The notes under the pieces are model-generated. The model saw only the letters and a list, made by a program, of their open reading frames with translations. It did not search any database and had not been told where the DNA came from. DNA of 64,000 nt, from positions 62,001-126,000 of the forward strand of contig NZ_JBLWIS010000004.1 of assembly GCF_048381675.1 (NCBI RefSeq), read 5' to 3'. The DNA comes from Advenella sp048381675. GTDB taxonomy: Bacteria; Pseudomonadota; Gammaproteobacteria; Burkholderiales; Burkholderiaceae_B. Shown here piece after piece: positions 44,788 through 53,800 of the stretch; position 1 is the stretch's first letter; each line of letters starts with the position of its first letter. The position numbers and the translations under genes were made by a program.

Positions 44788-44912
44788 TGGCTGATGTATT
44801 GAATGGTATTTTCAAATGGTTGGCCACACAACTGGTGGAACAGTTTGTCAAGAGTGCGAAGTTGGAAGTAGAAATCAGTAAGAATCTGGCGGAGTTGGGT
44901 TATGGCTGCTGA
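44784..44912 (+). pseudogene. Duplicate hsdM 3' end (42-codon remnant)
   Basis: A short frame with a strong ribosome-binding site (GGAGGTGAGG) overlaps the dinD stop and runs into the hsdS start. Residues 13-42 ('LATQLVEQFVKSAKLEVEI', then 'SKNLAELGYGC') match the last 30 residues of HsdM at about 22 positions. It keeps the usual 11-bp overlap between hsdM and hsdS. It is best read as the tail of an older hsdM left behind when dinD and another hsdM allele were joined in. It may still be translated and could keep hsdS coupled. Confidence 0.75.
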
Positions 44913-46275
44913 CCAGAAAATCACGGAGGTGGTAGATTTCAATCCACCAAGGCCTATCAAACGCGGAGCAATCGCACCATTTGTTGATATGGCTGCTCTA
45001 GCCGAGAACCAACGTGATATCGCATATGTATCTGAGCGCGAATTTGCTGGCGGAGGCTCACGCTTTAGGAACGGTGATACGTTGTTCGCCCGTATCACCC
45101 CATGTCTTGAAAATGGTAAGACAGCCAAAGTGAATGCCCTGCCTGCTGGATCCATTGCGCATGGATCAACTGAATTCATCGTCATGGCAGCTAAAGCTCC
45201 TGAATATGATGAGGACTATGTATATTACTTGGCGCGCCACCCCGATTTCAGATCTTTTGCTGAAGCGCGGATGGAAGGAACATCTGGTAGACAACGTGTA
45301 TCGTGGCAAGCGCTTTCTGATTTTTCATTTGCCTTTCCTCCTTCGGATAAAAGGCAAATTATTGGATCAATTCTTCGCAAAATAGATGACAAGATCGACC
45401 TCAACCGACACCTCAATAAAACCCTCGAAGCCATGGCGCAAGCTATCTTCAAGTCCTGGTTTGTTGATTTCGACCCGGTCAAAGCCAAGATCGCTGCCAT
45501 CGAGCAAGGCGAAGACCCACTACGAGCCGCCATGCGCGCCATCAGCGGAAAGACCAACGAAGAACTTGACCAGATGCCCCGCGAGCACCACGACCAACTT
45601 GCGGCCACTGCCGAGTTGTTTTCCGATGCGATGGAAGACTCGGAGTTGGGGGATATCCCGAAGGGGTGGGAAGCAGTACCGCTATCAAAAATGATTCAAT
45701 TGATTGGAGGTGGTACGCCCAAGCGATCCGAGTCCAGCTATTGGGCTGGCACCATTCCCTGGTTTTCAGTTAGAGATGTTCCCGATGATAGCGATGTTTG
45801 GGTTGTTGATACCGAAGAAAAAATTACCGAGACAGGCTTGCAGAAAAGCTCGACCAAACTGTTGCTTGAGGGCACAACGATCATTTCTGCACGGGGAACA
45901 GTTGGTAAACTCGCCTTAGTTGGCAAGGAAATGGCGATGAATCAGTCTTGCTATGGGGTGATAGGCACCGAGGGTGTTGGGGATCTTTTCAACTATTTTA
46001 ACCTGAAAGAGTCTGTTGAGAAACTTAAGAAAAATACACACGGCGCCGTCTTTGATACCATTACACAGGCTACGTTTGAAACCGTACTTTGTGTCAGGCC
46101 AAGACATTCAGTCATGAAGCAGTTTGATAATACGGTAGTGCCTTTATTAAAATGCATTAAATTGAACGTATTTCAGAATCGTGAGCTAGCTGGACTCCGC
46201 GACACTCTTCTACCTAAGCTTCTATCTGGCGAATTGACAGTTTCTTGTGTTCTCAATGGTGAGGACGTTCAATGA
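44902..46275 (+). CDS. hsdS: Type I restriction system specificity subunit HsdS
   Basis: A 457-residue HsdS with two target-recognition domains: TRD1 about residues 1-150 and TRD2 about residues 250-400 (begins 'GDIPKGWEAVPLSKM', with 'GGGTPKRSESSYWAG'). Between them is the helical spacer 'NKTLEAMAQAIFKSWFVDFD' and an acidic segment; the C-terminal repeat ends 'RDTLLPKLLSGEL'. The TRDs set the two half-sites of a bipartite DNA target, which cannot be read from sequence. The spacer is visibly more GC-rich than TRD2, consistent with TRD exchange. Confidence 0.93.
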   Translation: MAADQKITEVVDFNPPRPIKRGAIAPFVDMAALAENQRDIAYVSEREFAGGGSRFRNGDTLFARITPCLENGKTAKVNALPAGSIAHGSTEFIVMAAKAPEYDEDYVYYLARHPDFRSFAEARMEGTSGRQRVSWQALSDFSFAFPPSDKRQIIGSILRKIDDKIDLNRHLNKTLEAMAQAIFKSWFVDFDPVKAKIAAIEQGEDPLRAAMRAISGKTNEELDQMPREHHDQLAATAELFSDAMEDSELGDIPKGWEAVPLSKMIQLIGGGTPKRSESSYWAGTIPWFSVRDVPDDSDVWVVDTEEKITETGLQKSSTKLLLEGTTIISARGTVGKLALVGKEMAMNQSCYGVIGTEGVGDLFNYFNLKESVEKLKKNTHGAVFDTITQATFETVLCVRPRHSVMKQFDNTVVPLLKCIKLNVFQNRELAGLRDTLLPKLLSGELTVSCVLNGEDVQ

Positions 46276-47531
46276 CTCAGCTAGAAAGTATTCTTCCCGA
46301 AGAACAAAGCACTGACTATTTTGAGAAGATCCCAGTTTGGGAGAATGGGAAAAAATGCTTTGAAGTTATGGCCGACGAGCGTAGTGGTCGCATCCCGGTA
46401 ACTCGATTAGAATCTTGGCGGGACTACACGGAACTACTGGAAAGTTCTTTCTTTAATCGTCCCGCGACACAATTGATTTTTCGTGGTCAACGACGTTCTG
46501 ACTGGAGTCTGATGCCGACTTTAGGTCGTCTATCCGACAATGGTATCGTCACCGATAATTTGGCAGCAACTCAGCTTGACCGATTCAAACGGGCGATTCG
46601 AGGCCGACTTAGCGATAACAGCCTCTTAGAAGAAGATGACGAGCTTTGGTCTATTGGCCAGCATCACGGCTTGATGACGCCCTTGCTTGACTGGACCTAT
46701 TCACCGTATGTCGCTCTGTTTTTCGCCTTCGCCAAGCCTGACAGCAAAGATGAAGAAGAGAACCCGTATCGTGTCGTCTACGTGCTCAACAAGAGTTTTA
46801 TTCTGGAGCATCAGGACGAGACAAGCATTCGGCTTTGGGAACCACGCAAGGACAGCTATGGAAGATTGGTGAATCAGGCCGGACTGTTCACTTTCTCTCC
46901 GTATGACGCCACGATAGAAAACAAGCTGACGAATGCCTTAGCCGACGATGAGGCTTTTGAAGATGAGGAATTACGCTCCGCATCGGAGGAAGATCAGCCA
47001 GATTTATTGGCTCGATACATCTGCAAGGTTTATATCCGCAATGAGGGTCGTGATGCTTGCTTGCGCCATCTTAGGCGGATGAACGTGCACCATGCCAGCC
47101 TCTTTCCCGATCTCATTGGCGCATCTGATTATTGCAATATTACAACCGCCGAAGCGGAGGAGGAAGCCAGCCTTGCACGAGCCGCAGAACTTGAGCGCTC
47201 GGCTACTACTCAAGTTGTTCAAGTGCCTTCTGTTCCGGCTGCTGACGTTGAGGGTGCTCCCGTCATTGATTCGGAGAAAACGTCTTTCAACATTGATGCC
47301 ATCTTGCGTGCGCATCCTGACGCGCAGCAAGTGGAACCAGGACGTATCGCTTTGATTGCCAGCGAGCTGTCCTGCGATATTTCTAAACACCAGGTTGTGG
47401 ATTGGGACAAACGCGAAGATGTTCAAGCGCGAATGCGTAACGTTATCCGTATCACGCTACGGAAGAACGGCTATCCATCCCAACTACGTGATGAGGTGGC
47501 CGAACAAATCATGGATGCGGTGAAGCAGTAG
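46272..47531 (+). CDS. FRG-domain protein with HsdR-like C-terminus
   Basis: A 419-residue protein whose ATG overlaps the hsdS stop by 4 bp. Residues about 45-170 form an FRG domain ('LIFRGQRRSDWSLMPTLGR', 'HHGLMTPLLDWTYSPYVALF'), a family found in phage-defence and RM loci with undetermined chemistry. Residues 376-419 ('VDWDKREDVQARMRNVIR', then 'ITLRKNGYP') resemble the C-terminus of the HsdR encoded next door, with about 14 identities in 27 aligned positions. It may bind the methyltransferase core through that tail. Function unknown. Confidence 0.8.
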   Translation: MTQLESILPEEQSTDYFEKIPVWENGKKCFEVMADERSGRIPVTRLESWRDYTELLESSFFNRPATQLIFRGQRRSDWSLMPTLGRLSDNGIVTDNLAATQLDRFKRAIRGRLSDNSLLEEDDELWSIGQHHGLMTPLLDWTYSPYVALFFAFAKPDSKDEEENPYRVVYVLNKSFILEHQDETSIRLWEPRKDSYGRLVNQAGLFTFSPYDATIENKLTNALADDEAFEDEELRSASEEDQPDLLARYICKVYIRNEGRDACLRHLRRMNVHHASLFPDLIGASDYCNITTAEAEEEASLARAAELERSATTQVVQVPSVPAADVEGAPVIDSEKTSFNIDAILRAHPDAQQVEPGRIALIASELSCDISKHQVVDWDKREDVQARMRNVIRITLRKNGYPSQLRDEVAEQIMDAVKQ

Positions 47532-47545
47532 GCAGCGGAGGGGAA

Positions 47546-50500
47546 ATGATTATTGAACAACAACTTGAAGACCTCTGCATTGAATGGTTCGGGAGCCTCG
47601 GTTGGACGTACACACAGGGTCCGGACATTGCGCCCGATGGAGACCAACCTGCCCGCTCCGACTATCGTCAGACTGTATTGCGCGAACGCTTGTTGGTCGC
47701 GCTTACACGCATTAACCCGCACATCCCCGCCGCGGCGCTGGAGCAGGCGGCACACGAGCTTCTTACGGTCAGCGAGCCGCTGCTGATCGCACGCAACCGT
47801 CGTGTGCATCGACTGCTGCTGGCTGGCATTCCGGTCGAGTTCTCCATAGGCGACGAAAAGTGCACCGACCTGGTTAACCTGATCGACTTCGCCAACCCAC
47901 GCAACAACGACTTTCTACTGGTCAGCCAGTTCACCGTGACCGGAACCAAGCAGCCACGTCGTCCGGATTTAGTGGCCTTCGTCAACGGTCTGCTGCTGGC
48001 TGTGATTGAGCTGAAGAACCCAGCCAACGAACAAACCGATATCTGGGATGCTTTCAACCAGATCCAGACCTACAAGGACGAAATCGGCGACTTGTTCAAC
48101 ACCAACGTGGCGGTGGTGGTCAGCGACGGATTCACGGCGCGGCTGGGGTCGCTCACGGCCAATCAGGAGCGCATGCAGCCCTGGCGGGCTATTGCCAATG
48201 AGGATGATCGGCCGCTGCTGGAATTCGAACTGGAAACCTTGGTGCGTGGCTTCTTCGAGCCTGCGCTGTTTCTCGACTACGTGCGCCACTTTGTGCTGTT
48301 TGAGCAGGAGGCTGACCAGATTATCAAGAAGATTGCAGGCTATCACCAGTTCCATGCCGCTCGTGAGGCGGTTAAGGCTACGGTGATTGCAGCCAGTAAC
48401 CCGAACAAGGGTATATTGGAGGTACAAGAGCCACGGGCGACCTATGGCAAGGAAGTGCAACCCGGCAGTCGCAAGGCTGGCGTGGTGTGGCATACGCAAG
48501 GCTCGGGCAAGAGTATCACTATGGCTTGCTATGCAGGTAAACTGTTGCAGCAGCCAGAAATGAAAAACCCCACTTTGGTGGTGGTGACTGATCGCAACGA
48601 TCTGGATGGGCAGTTGTATGGCACTTTTTGCGCTGCTGAAGACTTGCTCAGGCAAACACCGGTGCAGGCAGGCAGCCGAGAAGAGTTGCGTGAGATGCTG
48701 GCTTCACGTGAGGCAGGAGGCATCATCTTTACCACGGTACAGAAATTTGCGTTGCTGGACGATGAAGAACAGCACCCCTTGTTGTCGGATCGCAGCAATA
48801 TTGTAGTGATTTCTGACGAGGCGCACCGCAGTCAATATGGCATGAAAGGACGGCTGGATACGAAGACTGGTAAGTACGTGTTTGGTTATGCCAAACATAT
48901 GAGAGATGCGTTAAAGAACGCTACTTTCATTGGTTTCACAGGCACGCCTATTGCGTTGGAAGATAAGGATACCCGGGCGGTGTTCGGTGATTATGTCAGT
49001 ATTTATGATATTCAGGATGCGGTGGATGATGGTGCCACGGTGCCGATTTTCTATGAAAGTCGCCTGGCCAGGCTGGACGTGAACCAGGCTGAAATTGATG
49101 AACTGAATGCCCTGGTAGATGAAGTTATTGAAGATGAAGAGGATATCACTGCCCGAGAGAAGACCAAGAGCGATTGGGCAGCACTGACCAAGTTGGTAGG
49201 TGCACAACCACGGCTGGCACAGGTAGCGGCTGATTTGGTAGAGCATTTTGAGACACGTACTGCTACGCTGGAAGGCAAGGCGATGATCGTTTGCATGAGT
49301 CGTGATATTTGTGCTGAGCTGTACAACGCTATTGTAGCTTTGCGACCGGATTGGCACGATACCGACCCGGAAAAAGGCGCAATCAAGGTGGTAATGACCG
49401 GCTCGGCAGCAGACAAACCTTTGTTGCAGCCGCACCTGTACAGTCAACAGGTTAAAAAGCGTCTTGAAAAGCGTTTTAAAGACCCGGCAGACCCATTGAA
49501 ACTGGTGATTGTGCGTGATATGTGGCTGACTGGCTTTGATGCACCTTGTTGTCACACCATGTATATTGACAAACCCATGAAGGGGCACAACTTGATGCAG
49601 GCGATTGCCCGGGTTAACCGGGTGTTCCGTAATAAACCTGGCGGGCTTGTTGTGGATTATATTGGTATTGCCAATGAGTTAAAGGCAGCGCTCAAAATTT
49701 ACACTGAATCCAAGGGTAAGGGTGATCCGACCCATAATGCGAGCGAAGCACTGGCGATATTACTGGAGAAGCTGGATATTGTACGTGGGTTGATGCATGG
49801 CTTTGATTACAGTAAATTTGAGACGGATGCAATGCAGCTATTGGTGCCGGTAGCAAACCATATCCTGGGGGTGAAAGATGGCAAACAGCGCTTCCTGGAT
49901 ACTATGTTGGCCGTCAGTAAGGCGTTTTCTTTATGCAGCACCTTGGATGAAGCTGCGGCACTACGCACGGAGATTGCCTTCTTTGCCGCTGTTAAGGCCG
50001 CTATTGTTAAGTTCACCACGGTAGACCGCAAGCGCTCTGACGCAGAAAAGAATAGTGCGCTCAAACAGATTCTGGATAACGCTATCGTGGCTGATGGAGT
50101 AGCGGATATTTTTGCTTTGGCAGGGTTGGATAAACCTGATATTGGCCTGTTGTCAGAAGAGTTTCTGGAAGATTTGCGACAGATGAAGAGTCGCAATCTG
50201 GCTGTGGAACTGTTGGAAAAGCTGCTGCGTGATGAGATTAAAGCCCGGGCACGTAACAACGTGGTGCAAGAGAAGAAGTATGGCGATCGCCTGCTGGAAA
50301 CCCTGCGTAAGTACCACAACAGGGCGGTGGAGACGGCGCAGGTTATTGAAGAATTGATCCAGATGGCCAAGGATTTCCAGGAAGCACTTGAGCGAGAGGC
50401 TGCATTGGGTTTAAATCCGGATGAGATTGCTTTTTATGATGCGCTTGCCAATAATGAAAGTGCGGCCAGAGAACTGGGTGATGAAATTCTTAAAAAAATA

Positions 50501-50695
50501 GCTGTTGAAATTACGGAGAAATTACGTAATAGCACTACAGTTGACTGGCAAGTGCGTGACAGTGTACGAGCCAGGTTAAGGATTTTAGTCAGACGTACTT
50601 TGAAAAAATGGAAATATCCCCCAGTTGGTGAAGAAGCTGCTATTGAATTGGTGTTGAAGCAGGCAGAGGTTTTGTCGAATAGGTGGTCGAAATAG
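47546..50695 (+). CDS. hsdR: Type I restriction endonuclease/translocase HsdR
   Basis: A 1049-residue HsdR. The N-terminal PD-(D/E)xK nuclease shows D141 ('RRPDLVAF') and E155-x-K157 ('AVIELKN'). The SF2 motor has Walker A 'TQGSGKSITM' (about residues 317-326), Walker B/DEAH 'VVISDEAHRSQ' and 'GFTGTPIALE' (motif III), with 'ARVNRVFRNKPGG' as motif VI. The C-terminal helical domain should dock on HsdM. All catalytic residues are present, so it appears functional. The first 900 bp are clearly more GC-rich than the rest of the gene and island. Confidence 0.95.
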   Translation: MIIEQQLEDLCIEWFGSLGWTYTQGPDIAPDGDQPARSDYRQTVLRERLLVALTRINPHIPAAALEQAAHELLTVSEPLLIARNRRVHRLLLAGIPVEFSIGDEKCTDLVNLIDFANPRNNDFLLVSQFTVTGTKQPRRPDLVAFVNGLLLAVIELKNPANEQTDIWDAFNQIQTYKDEIGDLFNTNVAVVVSDGFTARLGSLTANQERMQPWRAIANEDDRPLLEFELETLVRGFFEPALFLDYVRHFVLFEQEADQIIKKIAGYHQFHAAREAVKATVIAASNPNKGILEVQEPRATYGKEVQPGSRKAGVVWHTQGSGKSITMACYAGKLLQQPEMKNPTLVVVTDRNDLDGQLYGTFCAAEDLLRQTPVQAGSREELREMLASREAGGIIFTTVQKFALLDDEEQHPLLSDRSNIVVISDEAHRSQYGMKGRLDTKTGKYVFGYAKHMRDALKNATFIGFTGTPIALEDKDTRAVFGDYVSIYDIQDAVDDGATVPIFYESRLARLDVNQAEIDELNALVDEVIEDEEDITAREKTKSDWAALTKLVGAQPRLAQVAADLVEHFETRTATLEGKAMIVCMSRDICAELYNAIVALRPDWHDTDPEKGAIKVVMTGSAADKPLLQPHLYSQQVKKRLEKRFKDPADPLKLVIVRDMWLTGFDAPCCHTMYIDKPMKGHNLMQAIARVNRVFRNKPGGLVVDYIGIANELKAALKIYTESKGKGDPTHNASEALAILLEKLDIVRGLMHGFDYSKFETDAMQLLVPVANHILGVKDGKQRFLDTMLAVSKAFSLCSTLDEAAALRTEIAFFAAVKAAIVKFTTVDRKRSDAEKNSALKQILDNAIVADGVADIFALAGLDKPDIGLLSEEFLEDLRQMKSRNLAVELLEKLLRDEIKARARNNVVQEKKYGDRLLETLRKYHNRAVETAQVIEELIQMAKDFQEALEREAALGLNPDEIAFYDALANNESAARELGDEILKKIAVEITEKLRNSTTVDWQVRDSVRARLRILVRRTLKKWKYPPVGEEAAIELVLKQAEVLSNRWSK

Positions 50696-50812
50696 ATACG
50701 ATAAGAGTTCAGATGACTGCTGTTGTTATCGTGCTTGAATCTGCCTTGAATAACAAATCCTAGCCTAACTGTAACAGATTGGCATTTTATTCTATAAAGG
50801 ATTTCCCACACC

Positions 50813-53800
50813 ATGCGCGTCACCGCAACCGATCTAGTACAGTGGTCAGACAAACGTGAGGCACAAGGAATGCTTCCCGTCTTAGTAAGAAGGTTAATCT
50901 CGGCAACGGCCCGTATTACGGCGATTGCCATGCCCGGCGGTGACTCGGTTAGTGTTCCCGGTTGGGATGGTGTTATCGCAGTGGAACAAGGAAACCCGTG
51001 GGTTCCAACTGGCATTAGCTATTGGGAATTAGGTACATCAAAAGATCCGGCATCCAAAGCCAGCAGTGATTTTGAGAAACGCCAAGGACAGATATCAACG
51101 GAAGAGGCAACGAAAGCAACCTTTGTTTTTGTAACGCCGCGCCGCTGGCCGGGGAAAAATATATGGCAAGAAAAAGCTAGAAATCGCAAGGTGTGGGAAA
51201 ATGTGCTGGTTTGGGATGCTGATGATCTGGAAGCCTGGCTGGAAGCGGCGCCTGTGACCAACTTGTGGCTGGGCATGCAGCTTGGTATTGCAGGACATGG
51301 TATAGACACCGTGGAAAATTATTGGCAGCATTGGTGCAATCAGTCCAGTCCTGCCGCCACAAGGCCTGCACTGTTTAGTGGTCGTGAGAAATCAAAGCTT
51401 GCTCTACAGAAAAGTATTCAGAAAAGAGAACCTTTGATTGCTGTTATGGCAGACAGCCAGTCTGAAGCAGTTGCCTTCACTTGCGCACTGTTGATCGAAG
51501 ACGGTTATTCATTGCGCGCTGTTTGCATAACCTCGGAAGAAGGCTGGCAGTTTGTAGATGCCAACTCAGGCATTGAGCTGGTGATTATTACCGATAACCG
51601 CCTTGGCCAGCGCCGTGCTCCACGTGAAGGAATGAGCTTGATTGTCCCCATGGCATTCGGAGATCAGGCATTCAATCTTATGGGTATTGGCGGACAGGCA
51701 ATTGGCCAAAACCTAGTAGAGCTTAAGCGTCCAAAACGGGATGAATTTGAAAAATCTCTGTGTGAACTTGGAATAGATCCCTCTGATGCTGCCCGATATA
51801 CTCTAACGTTAGGAAGATCATGGACTGTTTTTCGCCGATGGTATGCGCAAAATCCTGCTATCAAGAAACCGGATTGGGTTGATGAAGCCGACACTACAAG
51901 CTTATTGATAATGACTCTGGTGGGTGCTTGGAACAGTACGTCTGAAGGAGATAAGGCGTGCGTAGAAAAGATTGCCAACAAGCCCTATGAGGACATTGAA
52001 AACGAGCTATTGAGGTTGGTTACGCTGGATGACGCGCCTATTGTAAGAATAGGCTCTCTCTGGAAGGCCAAGGCACCGTTGGAGTTATTGCACCTGATGG
52101 CAGCCAGACTGAATGAAGCCATTTTGGCAAGATTCTTTCAGGTTGCCTGTGCTGTTTTTGAACAACCTGACCCAGTGTTGGAGTTGGAAGAAGACAAACG
52201 CTGGATGGCCTCCGTTTATGGTAAGGTTCGCGAGCAATCCGGCGTTGTGTTGGACGCCATGGCCGAATCTATTGCTAAACTGGGATACTTTGCCGACAGT
52301 TTTGATCATGCTGTTATCGGCAAGCATGTACGGAATTTTGTTTCTCAACTGCTGGAAAACGCCAATGAGGAACGCTGGCTTTCTGTTGCATCTTTTCTTC
52401 GATCCTTTGCCGAGGCTGCTCCCGATGAGTTCCTGAATGCTGTACAAGGGAGTTTGCGAAAACCGGATAAACCAGTTACCCGTTTAATTACGGAAACACA
52501 GGCATCAGGCACTATGGGACGCTGCTGGCATGCAAATTTGTTATGGGCTTTAGAACTGCTGGCATGGTATCCTGCACGGCTTGGGCGGGTTGCGAATATC
52601 CTTGCTGAACTGTCAAATGTAGAGATAAAAGGAAATTGGGGTAACACACCGTTTAAAACTTTGATTTCTTTTTTTCGATATTGGTACCCACAAACAGCCG
52701 CGTCAGTCGAACTTCGACTCCGTGTTATCAGAAATGTAGTAGATCGCTATCCTGAAACTGCCTGGATGCTTTTGTTGTCTTTGCTACCAAAGCAGCATGA
52801 TGCGGCCTCGCCCAATGCAAAGCCTCGCTGGCGTGACGATGACGCTGGTTCAGGTGAGGTTGTCACTTATGGTGAAATCCGACAATTCATATTGCCAATT
52901 GCAGGATTGCTGATAGAGAAAGCTCAGCGAGATGCCCGGTGCATTGCTGACCTGATACCCAAAATTAATGAATTGGATACCCACTTTCGGGATAAAGTTA
53001 TTGAGTTGGTATATGACGCAATAACTTTACCTGATGAAGAACGAGAGATTATTCGCAATGCTATTAGGCAATTCCTGAATCGGGAAAATGCTTTTAATCA
53101 AGATGGAGAGAAGCACGATCGTTATTCTGCGGATACATTGAGACCATTGTTCGATACTCTGGCCGCTGAGGACCCGGTTATCCGGCACGGATGGATTTTT
53201 TCTAATGCATGGGTAGAACTCCCTGATGGAAGTGAGGAAGATTACAAGGAAGACGACAAGGTTCGGAAATTATTGCGCACCTCAGCCATTCTGGAAATAT
53301 ATCAAACTCTGGGTTGGTCTGGCGTTGACAGGTTGGCTAAACGTTGTGGAGATCCAAGGCTTGTTGGTTGGGAGCTTGTTGAGGGGCCGTTTAAGCGTAA
53401 AGATTTGGCACAGTGGCTGTGCCAATGGTATACCAATTTGTCAGGGCCGTCGTTATTTGACTCGTTGACCTATGGTGTGCTGCATGCAATACCTCAAGCA
53501 GAGCTTACAGAGTTTTTGAAAGGCAGCTTGCTGCAATTCGAACAAAATTCAATCCCTTTTGAAAAAGTGGCTGGATTTATGATTAATGCTCCGCAAAGCA
53601 TGATTTTATGGCTTCTTGTAGAAGAGCAGTCGCAAAAGGTTGTCGATCATTTTTGGCTGAATGTCCGGCCATCTTATATTCAATCAGATAGTGATCATTT
53701 GCTCTTCTGCATGGAAAAATTGTTGGCTTTTGGAAGGCCGCGAACAGCCATGTGTGCTATGGGGGATTGTTCCCCCGAATTGCCCAATGAATTGCTGGTG

